This document shows positions 50,233-63,600 of a stretch of 64,000 nucleotides of DNA, piece after piece. Under the pieces are notes generated by a model. The model made no database searches. It was not told the origin of the DNA and saw nothing but the letters and a program-made list of their open reading frames with translations. Origin of the DNA: Tetranychus cinnabarinus (Eukaryota; Arthropoda; Arachnida; Trombidiformes; Tetranychidae). Positions within the stretch are counted from its first letter, which is position 1; every line of letters begins with the position of its first letter. The translations under genes were made by a program, and so were the position numbers. The stretch is from positions 868,001 through 932,000 of the forward strand of contig WHVY01000009.1 in NCBI GenBank assembly GCA_022266195.1. The letters are read 5' to 3'.

Positions 50233-51951
50233 TCAAAAGTATATCGGCTCAAAAACCCAAGCATCAGGATGGCCTTTATGAGGAAACATATCCTTTAAAA
50301 TAGAGTTTGACCATATAAAAGGGGGGACGTCGTCATAAGTTGGTCCACTTATTGCGTACATTTTAAATTGTTTAAACAACTCAAACGATGTAACTTTAGC
50401 ATCGATTGCAGCTTCATTTATAAAACCAACTCCTGTAGCATCGTATTTACCAGTTGGATCGTTGAGATCTGCTCTTGAAGCAATACTCATTCCAGCTGAA
50501 TATGGCGGGGTGCAGTTACATCTAGCATCAGGATCGTTTTGATAATTATTGTATCTTAATAGTCGAAGTAGACTTTTGTAATCAAATACTTCAACTTGTT
50601 TCCTTTTAAATTGTTTAGCTCGAGAATTTTCATTATAATCATAAGTAGGACCATATTTTTTCACCGAACTGGGATAATCTGCTAATTGATAAACCTCTTT
50701 AAAGTAAGGAATATTGTAACTGGCCCAGTAATTGTTTTTGAATAAGGTTGAGGTCATGTCTTGAGCTACAATCAAATTCGGCATTTGTTCCAGAACCCAA
50801 AATAAACCTGACTCTTGTTCATCTTTATCAGCAGTAAATCTTTTATAATCAACGATCATAAATTGATTGTTGTACGTTCCTAGGTTGTATCGACTAAATA
50901 TTTGAGACCAAGATTGTCCATCAACAGCCAAACGATTGGCAACCATTGTCCTGATAAATGTCAAAACGCCGGCATCTGGTTTTACAAATTGGTAACTTGT
51001 TTCATTGAAATTCATAAGTGTAGTTTCCATCACTGTTAGACCCGTCGATATAAGGTAATAATCATCACTTGAAAAAATTAAACCTGGGTAAGAAGACATC
51101 GAGATCAATTTGCCTGGAACAGCTGGGGAATTAGGTTTTGATTCAGTTCTAAATGGTAAGTAATATTTTTTCAATATGCGAAGCATACAACCAAATTCAT
51201 ACCACGTAGCGTGACCTATGATTAAATCCCCGGGAACAAGCTTGACCATTGCTGAACATGTTGTAAATCCTTGATCTTTCTTGTTGACTCCTCGTTTAAG
51301 AACACTTTCAAGTTCCATCAGATCAGTCAGAATATTGAGAATGAACACTTTTCCATGGATGTCAATGTTTATTCCTGGCTTATAAATTAATTTACCATAC
51401 ATTCCATCAGATATGCCCGTCATTTGACTAAGCACCAAGGCAACTTGATGCCAATAAGGATCTGAAGATGCAAGCTCATATAGGTTGTCTTTCATATACA
51501 GTAGATTGTCTTGATAGAATTGGAAAGCTTTCTCACAAAATTCAGGATCATCGGTACAATATGTGCGCCATGCATTATCGAAGTGATCATCAATTAACTC
51601 CCTGGTCATGTAACCTTCAAGATAACCAGCCAAATAGGCAATTGTTGAATCATTCAAATCTGTTGAAGGGTCACTCCAAATTGTAAGATATGACCATCTG
51701 CAAAAAGAGTTAAAGTGATGCCAGGAATTACTGATATGGAGAGTTAAAAGATATTAAGAATTGTAAACCTACCCTGTTTGATTTATCTGATTGACGAAAG
51801 ATGCACAAACTGGATATGATAGCAATGTTGAATTTTTAATGACCACATCATCAATTTTGATCCAAGAATTCTCAATAATCTCGATGCATTTATCTTCACC
51901 AGTGATACCAACAATGGACACAACGAGTAAAACTACTTTGCACAATATCAT
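50233..51951 (-). CDS. Phospholipase B-like protein (PLBD/lamina ancestor family), copy A
   Basis: Two minus-strand exons, 51773-51951 and 50233-51697, join to 547 aa. A signal peptide (ILCKVVLLVVSIVGITG) targets the lysosome or secretory route. The family is of N-terminal-nucleophile hydrolases that autocleave before a catalytic cysteine. Here that motif is FTTCSAMVKLVPGDLIIGH with Cys at about residue 207, followed by ATW and MLRILKKY as in human PLBD1/PLBD2. Other family blocks include ISMSSYPGLIFSSDDYYL, GLTVMETT, GQSWSQIF, YNNQFMIVDYK, GLFWVLEQMPNLI, YWASYNIPYF, and near the end KMYAISGPTYDDVPPFIWS. Full-length for the family (550-590 aa). It diverges head-to-head from copy B at 52484, and both share the same phase-2 intron after the NQTG residues, so they are duplicates. 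One conserved-motif difference is HATW here against HNTW in copy B. Confidence 0.93.
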
Positions 51952-52483
51952 AATTGAATTTGACTAGGATTTCTCATCCTATCTTTAAATTTTGATCTAA
52001 TCAGCACGAGTCTCGTATTCATGATCAAATGAAGACACCAGATACTTTGTTTAATCAACTAGGAAATTGGAGTAAAAGATTTACGTAAATGGAACAAGAA
52101 AACCGTCCAAACCTTTGGTATTTTCATCATTAGGTTGAGACTAATTGTTTTAACAACTGTATTACACTGAATAAAATTGATTCACTAATTTTGAAATTAA
52201 ATAAAGCTTTTGAATTAAATTATTTACTTGTTTTAAGCTAACTGATTGAAGGGGAAACAAACACTTGTTTAAACAAAAGCATTTTGTTAACGTAAACCGT
52301 TGAATCAAAAGTTCAACCCTGACAAATCCTAGACTGTCATATGAGCTATGCCTTTTGCCTATTGATCTTAACCTTAATAAATCTTTAGTCTTTCATCATG
52401 TAAATTGTTTATTTTGGTTTAACTATCATTTGTATTTCTTTGCGATTTTAATTATTACCTCAAATCGTCAGCCGTTAATCAAC
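51952..52483. promoter_or_regulatory. Shared divergent promoter region of the two phospholipase B-like genes
   Basis: 532 bp between the two start codons, which point away from each other. Both 5' UTRs and promoters must fit here unless there are upstream non-coding exons. The sequence is AT-rich; I could not pick out paired core-promoter motifs with confidence. A shared control region is inference from spacing. Confidence 0.45.
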
Positions 52484-54243
52484 ATGTTAATTCGAGGGAT
52501 TTTACTCTCAATCATTTGTTTGTTTCTCTCTATAATATGGGTGAATGGTGAAGAAAAGTGTGTAACTATTGTTGGTGATAAAATTATCAGAATTGATGAT
52601 GTAGCTACAGGTAACTGGAAAAATAGTTCATATTTAGTTTGTGCATCTTTTTATAACCAGATTAATCAGACAGGGTAAGTTACATTGAATAATGAACATA
52701 CATTGAACACATTCGTACCTTTAAGAGACGCTTGTTTGCGATTCTCAATGCTCTTTGTTGCTTTCTTTTCAGATGGTCAATGTTAAATATTTGGAGTAAT
52801 CCTGATTCTCGATTAAATGATAGTTCGACAGCTTTTTTGGCTGGTTATCTCGAAGGTTACATTACTCGAGAACTTATTAATTACCATTTTCATAATGTAT
52901 GGTCCACCTATTGCAATGAACATGAAACTTTTTGCATCAAAGTGTTTGACTTTTACAAACAAAACATACAATTTATGAGGAATAAAGTGGAGACTGAGTC
53001 AAAAGAGAATCCATTTTGGTACCAAGTTGGACTTATTTTAGAGCAAATAACTGGTTTAGAAGAAGGAATGAAGCAAACCTCGATATTTAGATCAGAAACT
53101 CGCTTCGATCAACTTGAAATTGGAAAAATATTTATACTTAATAGCATACCCGACTTATGGGAACTTGAAAGTGTACTTGGCCGTGCAATTAAATCTAAAG
53201 ATCGTGGAAAGACTACATGCTCTGCAATTATCAAATTACTCCCAAATGACTTGATAGTTGGCCACAATACCTGGCTGGAGTTCAGCCAGATGTTGAGAAT
53301 ATTGAAAAAGTATGATTTATCTTATCGGACTGGATCATCTGAACATTCAAATGTAGTTCCAGGACAAATAATTTCAATGTCATCTTATCCGGGGTTAATA
53401 TTTTCACTCGACGACTTTTACCTGTTATCAAGTGGATTGGTAGTTACTGAGACAACAAATGTCAATTTCAATTTAACGAGCTTTCAATTAGTCAAGCCAA
53501 CTAGTGTGTTTTGCTTTGTGCGTATGATGGTTGCTAATCGGTTAGCTGTGGATGGTTCATCTTGGTCTCGGATATTTGCTCAATACAATAGTGGAACTTA
53601 CAATAATCAATTTATGATTATTGATTATAAAAGATATCAAGCTAACTCTATTAATCAAAAACCAGGTTTATTCTGGATCCTGGAACAAATGCCAGATTTT
53701 TTCATCGCCAAAGACATGACATCAGCCTTGGTCACAAACAAATATTGGGCCAGTTACAATATTCCTTACTTTGAAGAGACTTATCTTATTGCTGGTTATC
53801 CAATGTTAAGAAATGCTTACGGACCATTTTTTGACCATCATGAAACTGTTAGAGCCAAACAATTTCGTCGTAAACAAGATCAAGCAAATGACTATAAAAG
53901 CGTTCTCAAATTACTTCGCTACAATAATTATACTCAAGACATTGATACTCAATGTGATGTTTGCAAGCCTTCTTATTCAGCTACTGTTAGCTTGGCAAGT
54001 CGAGGTGATCTCAATGATCCTAATGGTTCTTATTCAATACCGATCTATGGATTGATTAATGAAACTGCAATTGATGTCAAAGTGACATCCTACGAATTAT
54101 TCAAACAATTTAAAATGTATGCAATTAGTGGACCGACTTATGAAGACGTTCCTCCTTTTATCTGGTCAAACTCTAGTTTGAAATATGAAATACTCCATGA
54201 AGGCCATCCTGATGTCTGGATCTTTAGTCCAATTTACTTCTGA
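52484..54243 (+). CDS. Phospholipase B-like protein (PLBD/lamina ancestor family), copy B
   Basis: Two exons, 52484-52674 and 52773-54243, join to 553 aa. A signal peptide (LLSIICLFLSIIWVNG) precedes a region with several N-glycosylation sequons (NSS, NQT, NDS). The predicted autoprocessing and nucleophile cysteine is in KTTCSAIIKLLPNDLIVGHN at about residue 213, followed by MLRILKKYDLSYRTG. Downstream family blocks match copy A closely, including YNNQFMIIDYKRY, GLFWILEQMPDFF, YWASYNIPYFEETY, RAKQFRRKQ, and GPTYEDVPPFIWSNS near the C-terminus. The start is the Met directly before the hydrophobic segment; the open frame extends 43 codons further upstream without features of its own. The two copies appear to have diverged well beyond recent duplicates, yet keep the same intron site. 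Substrate is unknown. Confidence 0.93.
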
Positions 54244-57200
54244 TCTCTCTATTTGCTAATTAATACATTGAAATCAGTCAATTTGAATAAATTAAATTAT
54301 TTTGTTAGTTTTATGTTTCAGCAATCATTAGTGCATCACACTAATTCCAGAGAAATCTCACCAAAAGCTGGTTCATATCATGAAATTTTTGAGATAAAAA
54401 TGTAATTATTTTTGGTTGTTTCATAACAGATTTCATATGTAATTGCGTTATTTATAAAAGGCAATGTAACAATCATAAATAGTCAAAATATATTGAAAGG
54501 ATTGTAATTACAATTTTAGTCCACAATTGTTTATTAACTCTGCAAGATTGAAACAACGTAAACAAAGTAAAACTCAATTGAATCATGATCACCATTTATG
54601 CTTGATTTATATAAGTGCAAGGTTGTTAATCAAAATCAATGTTATTATGATACTTGATCGCAATGTCGTTGGAATTTAATTTAACAATTTCTGAGCAACT
54701 CCTAATTCAATTCAATTTTACCTTGAATATTTTTATATTAAACATTTGCAATATTTTTTATTGATAATAAGAAACTTATATTTTGAAGATTAATTTCTCA
54801 AAGGAATGGAAAGGAAGGAAATATTTTTCATTTATTCCGTTTTTTTCCATTTATGGTTTAAATACTGATAAATTAATAATAATGCTCTTAAATTGCTGAT
54901 ACTGTTGTAATGAAGAAATGTGATTTCAGGTGAGATTATAATTTGATCCTGATCATAATCATTTATCCACACGAATTTAGAGTAACCCTAGACTGGCTCG
55001 CGACCTTGATTTTTAAGCTTTTACATACTTGCAATAATCGTTTAGTTTGGTTAAAATGGTTAACCAATCGTGACCTGAATTTTGACCTTTGTACAAGGCT
55101 CAGATTACTTCTGGCCTAAGGTTTCTTTTGAAAAGTAAGCAAGCAACATTAAAAAAGCAGCAGCAGGTCAACGGGCAAAGCTATAAGCAAAAAAAAGGTC
55201 AAACGGAATCTGAAATATTTTCATTAAGTTATTGTCAGGGTAAATCAAAATGGTTGAAAAGCAAGGTAAAGCTTTCTTATAATAACAATAATCGTAACTT
55301 GATTGGGTTCAATTCACTTTAATACATTCACATTGTTGCTTTATTGTTAACCAAAAAGATGATAATAATAGTAAATTCCAATGGTCACAAGAATAAGAAA
55401 TAATAAGTTGGAAGAAACAAGAAGAAAGAAATGGATAACTCAACATAAGGTTCTACTTTATTGCGTGTAGTGCATTGACTACTCACTTAAAGCCGAGCTT
55501 GTCTACTTTTACATTTTTGGCTTTTCAAAGGAAAGGGCCCAAAAGAAAAGGCAAAACAAAACCTTTCTCTGTTGAAAAATGTGTATTAGCTCAGTTTGCT
55601 TGATAAACTCTGATCACAATTCACTAGACAACAAGTTTTGGGTTAACACTATTATAAATAATATTCATCATGAAGATACTAAACATAATTCCGACTAACA
55701 AGAGTAAGCAAAAAGCCCATAACAAACCTTAACCACCAAACCAAAAAAAAGGCTTTTGTTGTCAGCTTGAAAGATTCCTTGAGCGCCTTTTTTAAGCTTT
55801 TCAATATTACTATTATTATTTTGTTATTATTATTTATACACTTCTCCTTCAACAGTATTTATCCTTGAACTCGCTACTTTTAAGGGCTCACCCTTCATCA
55901 TCATCAACTTTATACCTGTTAATGTACAACCCTGAAGCAACCTACGCCCGGGCCTCAGGCTGTTTCTTGAATTATCATTTTCGGGTACCATGTTTATCTC
56001 ATTCTTTCTGTTGTCGACTCACTGATCTCTTTTTTTTCTGCTTGCCCTTTCTTATGTTTTTATGTTTCTCTTCTCTTTCTTTCCTAACAATTCGAATATT
56101 TTTGTTCAATGTTAAATATCTAAAGAAATTCTTGAAATATTTTCTTATCCTTTTCAATTTCACCATCATTCGTTAAGGTAAGTAAGGAAAAAGGAGTTGA
56201 AAAAGAAGTTATCATGCGAAATCAGGAATCTTTGCAATGTCTTCTCTTTTTCCCTCAACTTGTTACTTTCTTCATTTTTTTACTTGTTATTTCTTTTCTC
56301 TAACTCTTTTTTTTCTGCTTAAACATGTTTTTTTTATTAGATTCAACCAGATTTTGAGGAAAAAGGAAGGTGCATGAAAAGTGTAAAAGAAGCTAAAGAT
56401 TATCAGTTTTTGCGGTTAACTCTTGATCAATTCGTTTGCTATTGCTTGGCTGCTTATAGGAAGGCTACCATTAACACTGACCATGTAAACATCCAATATT
56501 GTTGCTTTTAAATTTCCTGTTGCCCACTTTTTTTCACCAATCATCACTATCTTCATCAAAGTACACTCATTAATTGCTATATTTTCTTCATTTAGGTTTA
56601 TGCAAAATGGAAACCCAGCTGATTCTGTATTTCACTTTCGGTTAACCTTTCCATTATGTTTTGGTTGATTGCTTTCCACTCTATCCATCTTCATGCAATG
56701 ACCTTGCAGTAGGAAAACAAATGATATTTTCAGGAATTTCAAGAATCTTGTTCTGAAGAGAAATAATAACAATTTTCTAAACATCATCATCGCCATTATT
56801 TTCATGCTTTTTTCTTGTTTTGCTGTTTCAAATGGTAATTGGCCTGTTATACATTTTTGCTACCAGATGAGGATCATTGTTATTTCATTATTTCATTATC
56901 TTATTAACAAACCATTTGACTCGGGCTTTTATTGATTACCTGTAATCAATGAGGATCAGCTTATTCAATAATTTTCAACTGGTTTAGTCTGTGTTTCAAA
57001 CCAAAATTTGATTTATTTGATAAAACCTCTCGTTTTTAGCTTTTTGCTATTGATCTTGTTCAATTATTAATCTCTAATTGACTGTGTTTCTAATTATGAT
57101 CATTATTTTTACTTTTGTTTATTTTTACCTTTAATTAGTTTTCATGGTTAACCATTTAATCAAGGTTTCTCTTGTTAATCATTCTCCCTGTTAATCATGT

Positions 57201-59400
57201 TTTAAACTATTCCTCACTGGCCTAATACATTGATTAATTTGCTATTTTACTTTTTGGCTCTTCTTTACCTTTTATTTTGTTGTTTTTTTGCGCTTTAATA
57301 AATTAACCTTGGCTATGATTAATATTTAAGATTAAAATCAAGACTCACAAACTGATTATTGGCTGAATGAACATATTAACTTGAAAAATTGGTTCATAAC
57401 TTGTTATGATTTATTGATTAGCAAACGTTTTCATTTTACTTTACGCATTTCTCAACGCAAACAATTTATACATTTACCATTTGCTTAATTTACATTTAAA
57501 TTAGGTTGATACACGATCAAACAATTGATCAGTAAATTGCTAATCAATTGCTTCTTTTTTACAACTTGAGCTTCTCACACTTTAATCAACTTGTATCAAC
57601 TTACTGACCAGCTAATAACTGTTTAAGCTATAATTAATATCGTAATTATTTGTATTGCCAATTCTTACCTTGAGCAGTAATCATGTTTTGACAACTAATT
57701 GTTGACACTTATTGCAGTAAATTCATTTTACACAATGATAATTACATGAATTTATATAATCATTTAATAATTGAACATCTATTTGATAATTGTATCAATT
57801 GTAAATATTGATATCATTGAACGGTTAAAAGATTGAAAATGAGCGATGAAAATTCAGGACAATTCAGTTTAATTGTACGGATTGTACTGATGAACAATTA
57901 TAATTCAAGTTCGGAGATGATGTTAATTATTTATATCTTTCTGTCTTTGCTTGATTAAAAATCATTGATATTTAGCCTTTCAACTATAATTAACATTCTA
58001 TCATTAATTGTATGGTTGGTAAAAAAGTAAATTCAGATTTACCGCCTTCTCTTGCTATTCGTTCAATCATTGTTCAGCTGTTTTGTTTGATTGTTTATAA
58101 CAATTTGGTTAAAAAGTTTCTAATTCCTCATTTTCTAACATTTTATATTACTTAAATTATTAATTACTCAAAATAATTGAAAATATATTACGAAACGTTG
58201 TATTAAATGATTCATTTAAGGAGATTGGTCAATCATCAAGGCTACTTCACAGTGTTGTTAAAAGTAAAGGTATGTAATGTTTTTTTTGTATGTTATTTCA
58301 ATGCTTTTATAATAACAATAATATTTCGATTTTGTTTGTTTGATTGCATTGTTTGATTGATTTACGAACTACTACTTATTAAATTTTTATCTTTCAGGGT
58401 TTCTATCAACAGATTGGGAAATAACGGCTGTTCACCATCAAAAGCTGTATTTATGTTAAATATGGGTTGACTAAGGATTTTTGGCCGTAATCTTGTATTC
58501 TTGTACTCCTGTAGGGTAGAGTGTTTCAACTGGTGGTCACTTTGAGTCTCTCCTAAATATTTTTCCGGTTGAAAAACTCCGTAGAATGAAGTTCTATAAC
58601 TGACAAAATTTTATTTGCTGGTTTAGTCGAGTCTATTCATCTAAAATTGAGGTGAAAATTCGTTCTTGGTGGAGTTGTTATTGTTTTCAACTTTTGGTAT
58701 TACAGTATTCATGGAAATTGATGGTAACTTCCTGAAAGTCGTCAATACACGTTTTATGATGCCTTCTATTTTCATTTAATAATTCGACAATTTATTGTGA
58801 CCAATGAAGACAATGGATTCGTTTAAAAACAATAGTACTGGGTAATGATCGAACCTAATCAAGATCGATTCATTACTAGTTAATTTTCCTTTTAATGTGG
58901 AAGGATAATCCATACACACTGATTAACTTGTGAAATTAGCTATGAAAATCATTCTAACATTTATTATCCGAAATATCTACCATGTCAGTCATAACTTTTC
59001 ATAACATTAATTGAACTATTTGATCCAAATTACAGCCATGGCTCAATCATTATTATTTTAATAAATTGAAATCTTAGTGCAATAGCAACAAAAATCGAGG
59101 ATACTGGAAGGGAATTGTTTCAGATTGTCAAATGTCCCATAGCAGTAGATCAAACTGTTCAATTCTGATTTTGATATTTCTTGGCATATAAGAATAATCA
59201 GAAAATATAGATTTAAGATTAATTGGGAACGTGTAGTTAAATGGTTAGGATAAACTAATACAAATCAATTGTGATATCATCACAAGAAAATTCATTTCTC
59301 GGATCTAATGAAGAGTAGGAAATTTTTCAAACTTGATTCGATTTAATTACATCAAATCTATTCATCAGATAATCTTAAATTGTCAATAAATGTTTTTTTT
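54244..59400. other. 5-kb spacer between phospholipase B-like copy B and the retrotransposon
   Basis: No gene is supported. The sequence is AT-rich with T- and TC-runs near 55.95-56.3 kb. A possible small spliced reading frame occurs at 58207-58424. The open frame at 55865-56176 is Phe/Leu-rich and has no ATG-proximal or splice support. Confidence 0.5.
58207..58424 (+). CDS. Possible spliced micro-ORF (29 aa), very tentative
   Basis: ATG at 58207 opens a 21-codon exon (MIHLRRLVNHQGYFTVLLKV plus K) ending at a good donor, AAAG|GTATGT (58270). A 128-bp interval ends at TATCTTTCAG (58397), and eight more codons reach TAA at 58422-58424. The phase is 0 on both sides. The product is basic and amphipathic, like the start of a mitochondrial small protein, but I do not recognise it. 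It could equally be part of a non-coding transcript or chance. Confidence 0.15.
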
Positions 59401-59418
59401 CATTTTGAACATTTTAAG

Positions 59419-59443
59419 AAGAGCGCCTTATTGAGCGCTCTCT
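59419..59443. repeat. Hairpin near the LINE 5' end
   Basis: AGAGCGC and GCGCTCT are perfect arms around a short spacer (CTTATTGA), unusually GC-rich for the area. It is about 180 bp upstream of the ORF1 ATG and could belong to the element's 5' UTR. Confidence 0.5.
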
Positions 59444-59603
59444 ACATGCAAAAACCCTAATAAGATTTACCCACCTGTTTTTTACCTCTGTGCTAATTAC
59501 CTTTTTAATTAATTAAATAATCTATTTAATAACTTAAATTACTAATTAAAATATTCGTTACAAAGAGTGCTACAATTTGACACCAAGATTAGTAAAATCG
59601 ATA

Positions 59604-60647
59604 ATGTCTTTCACCAACGAGACTACATCATCTGAAACCTCACCTGCTTCATCTGGAACAAGCATGGTTGAGTATCTTCAAAAGGTTGAAGTCATAAGGT
59701 CGTTAGTTTTAGGTCTTGAAAACCAGAAAAACAAGACAAAGATAGCCCAAATTATTGGACTTCTTCAAGCTCTTCCAACCGTTGTTAGTCAATCCAACGA
59801 TAATAACTCTGATTCTAACTCCAGTGATACAAGTGCTATTTTAAACAAATTGTCCAATCTTGAAAATAAGCTTAATAAAGCTGAAAGTGGAGCCAAGAGA
59901 GCCAAATCCAAAAAACCAAAGGTTATTGTAGTTAAACCATCTAAACCTACAGAGGATGCTACTGAAATTGGATTGAAAGTGAAAGATGTTATTAAAGGTG
60001 ATTCCAACATAAACTGTCTAAATTTTGTTGTGAACTCCAGCAACACCAGAATTGTATTAGAGGACGACATCAATGAAAGTAAAGTTCGTGAGAAACTAAA
60101 CAAGAGTGATCTAAAAGACGATATCCAGATTGAAACACTAAAACCTCTACTACCTCAAGTATCCTGTGTTGTCTCGAGTGACCAAATTGAGGACATAGCG
60201 ACTATCAAAAAACGAAACAACATAGACGCTGATGAACAATTTGATATTGTTGTGAGCAATGAGATTCCAACTCGTTCAACTTATAAAAGAAATTTTGTTA
60301 TCTTACGTATGTGCAGAACTGCACGTTTGAAGATTGAAAAAAGAGGGAAAATCTTCTTTGGATTGGAAGCTGTTCACTTCAAAGATAACTTCAACGTCAG
60401 AGTCTGTTCGAAGTGTTGTAGGATTGGTCACACGGCAAAGTACTGCTCGAATGAGGAAAAATGTGGAAACTGTTTTGAACAGCATATAACCAAACAATGC
60501 TCGTTGCCAAGAGATAACAACAAAAAATGTTTATTATGTATGAATAGTGGAGTACAAAACACTCATCATAGACCAAGGTCTTTTGACTGTACAGCATATA
60601 ATCAAGCAATCGAAAGAATCATCCAAATAACCGACTATGACTACTAA
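59604..60647 (+). CDS. LINE ORF1 protein with three zinc knuckles
   Basis: A 347-aa protein beginning at the first ATG (the frame is open 9 codons further upstream). The N-terminal part is Ser/Thr-rich with a leucine-rich, possibly coiled-coil stretch (ILNKLSNLENKLNKAESGAK). A central basic/mixed domain follows. The C-terminus has two CCHC knuckles, CSKCCRIGHTAKYC and CGNCFEQHITKQC, and a third Cys/His group beginning CLLCMNSGVQNTHH. Proteins of this type bind element RNA and form the ribonucleoprotein with ORF2. The stop codon overlaps the ORF2 start. Confidence 0.9.
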   Translation: MSFTNETTSSETSPASSGTSMVEYLQKVEVIRSLVLGLENQKNKTKIAQIIGLLQALPTVVSQSNDNNSDSNSSDTSAILNKLSNLENKLNKAESGAKRAKSKKPKVIVVKPSKPTEDATEIGLKVKDVIKGDSNINCLNFVVNSSNTRIVLEDDINESKVREKLNKSDLKDDIQIETLKPLLPQVSCVVSSDQIEDIATIKKRNNIDADEQFDIVVSNEIPTRSTYKRNFVILRMCRTARLKIEKRGKIFFGLEAVHFKDNFNVRVCSKCCRIGHTAKYCSNEEKCGNCFEQHITKQCSLPRDNNKKCLLCMNSGVQNTHHRPRSFDCTAYNQAIERIIQITDYDY

Positions 60648-63600
60648 ATTCAACATAATTGCTCGAAATTGCCAAAAAATGCAAAGCAAAACCTTGGAAT
60701 TACTATTTAACTTGAAACCAGACACCATCATTCTCATACAAGAAGCCCAATTAACCTGCATTGCAGCTCAAGATACCAAAAACTACATATTCATCACACA
60801 TCATCTCACTGTAACTGCTGCTCTTCGCTCATCAATCAAAGCTACCCATAAACTTGGTAACTCAACCATTGCTAACATTGTAAAAGTTAATGGAAAAAAG
60901 ATACTTCTCTTCAACATCTACATTAACCCGACTACCACTCAATTTGAACTCATACAACTTCTTGATGAAATTATAAAAACTAAAAAGAGATACATTGATT
61001 TACCGACAATAATTCAAGGAGACTTCAACTCTCAACTCAGCATATGGTCACCAAGCTATGTTCAACAAACTCCAAAAGCAATTCTAATCAAAGAAATGCT
61101 AGAGAAATGTAATGTATCTCTTCCATACAAACCTGAACATCAATATTACACCTTTAAACACTACAATGACAACACCTCTCACATTGATGCATTACTTGTC
61201 TCAAGCAAGATAAAAGCGGAAGTAACCATCATTACTTCAAATCGAGATCACTCTACTTTTGAGGCTGTCTGTAATATTGATGACTTGTGTACTTTACCTG
61301 ATTCCTCAACAACCTCATCAAATACACAAGCAAACATATGTAAGAAAAAATATATCAATTTACTTGACAACTTTCTATCGGAAAAGTATGAGTTCAAGAC
61401 TGTGGATGAAATTGAATCATTCACCTATGACTTCTTCAAATTTGCATTACTTGCTCAAAAAGCCTCTGAAACTGAACTTAAACGTCCGAACCTCAAAAAA
61501 CAACTGATTAGCCATGGCATGAAGATGAAGCTTCGCAAACTGGTAACAAAATACAACAAAACAAAAGACTCTAATGTCAAACAAAAAATTGTAAAGGTCA
61601 AGATGCGAATGCACGAGCTAATGCAACAAAAAATTGTCAAGAAATTTTCCACTCAAAACGCTAAACCTCTATGGAAAAATATAAAGCAACTACTACTATC
61701 GACTCATGAACAAGAGACTACGGAGGATTTCATCCAAAACTGTCAACAAATCCAGAATGAATTCAATCTCAGCTTGGAAAACATCAAAAAAGCAAACCAC
61801 AACCCTAAACAATCAGCCTCTACCAATTATCCTTCTCTAGACCTTCCAAAGATCCTTACTATCCTCTCCAAACTTAATGACTCCTCACCAGGTCCAGATA
61901 TCCTCACAAAAAGCGAAACCCGCTCTCTCATCACTAAACATGAAGACCTCTTCATTAACCTCTATAATAGCTGCTTGGTCTGGTCTCATTTTCCTACGAC
62001 TTGGAAGATCACAAAAATGGTGATAATTCCCAAAAGTGATGGAAAGCGAGCCAGACTCATACAAATGCAATCATTTATCTCTAAAATATTGGAGAAAATT
62101 ATTGCAGAAATAATTACTGAACTGATTCCTGAGGAAACTTTTTGTTTTCAGCATGCTTATCTCCCTGGTAAGAGTACTATCAGTGCCATAGACACCTTAC
62201 TGTATCCTTTCATCAAAAATACGAATCCCAGAAGAGGATACTTCATACTCCAAACAGATATCTCAGGGGCATTTGATGAAATTCATCATGAAGCTATCCT
62301 GATGAACTGTTTGAAGTATGGAGTCAAACAGAATCTGGTAAAATTACTAATTAGTTACTTATCTAATAGACACACCATGTTAACCTATCCTCAAACAAAG
62401 TTCAAAAAGCAGATAAAGGGAGTTCCCCAGGGTTCAATCTTAGGGCCTCTATTATTCATTATAGGGATAAATCAAGCTCTAATTGAGATATCAAAAATAT
62501 CTCCACCTTACTTTGACCTAGAAGGAAAGAAATCCACAAGACTAATGCCTGAACTCGCCCCCAAAATCTCTGTTACAGCTTATGCTGATGATCTCTTTAT
62601 CTGCTTCTTGCTAGCACGAACTTCTATCCCCAGACTTAAAAGCACTCTCACTCACATATATGAAAATATAGACAAAGCCCTTTCAATAACCAGACTAAAA
62701 ATATCAGCTGAAAAAACAAAAATCATCTGTAATGAACCTGACTTTGTAGGTAATCGAGATATTCTGAACCTGGAAAGTAAAGCTGTGATTCTAGGTCTTC
62801 CGATTAATCTTAATCGACAGGCAAGACTCTTCCTAGACGAGGAAACTTTCTTTGAAAAGATCAGGCTAAAACAAAAAGAATACAACTTTCCAATTTACCT
62901 CTTTTCAAAAATCCCAGCCAAAATACAAAGAATGATCTCGAGTGCCTACATAGAATGTCATTTAACAAGCTTTTCCCCCTTCCTACTGCCGTCTCTCCTA
63001 TCCTCACCAAAATTCAACAAAACACTAAACAGAGGTGCGGGAATACTCATGGACAAAGCTATAAAACTGAAACCCTGCGACAGAACATATCCATCTTATC
63101 TCATCACAAACAACACTCCGGCCAACTTAAAAATCTTTGAGAGAGCTCTGAAATTTGTATGTTCAAATTTGAATAATCAAAGTACCATCAAAGAATGGCT
63201 TACGAAAAACAAACCTGAATTGCTCCCAAGTCCAACTCTTGGAAATGAGTTCAAGACTTGGTCAAAACTCAAAACGATTGAACTCTCAAGAATTCATCTT
63301 TCATCCCCTGTATATACATCTCCTGATGCCAGCAATCATCTGATACTAAAACTTGGAATCAACACTGGCTTTGATACCATAAACTACAAAACAAGACTAA
63401 TTTTGGGTGTATATAACTTTCTAACAAAAAACAAACCATGTATCTGTGGACAAATTCAAAGTCCTGACAATATTCATTTTCTCTTCCACTGCACTCACTT
63501 TGAAAGATACAGAAATACTCTTAAACTCATCAGCAACGGATTCAAAATGTCTCTAAAAGACTTACTCTTGACAAAACCAAAAATTACTGACAAGTTCCTA

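Noticed and set aside
55865..56176. 103-aa ORF in the spacer before the LINE
   Set aside because: Phe/Leu/Ser-rich frame over TC-rich DNA without a credible start or homology.
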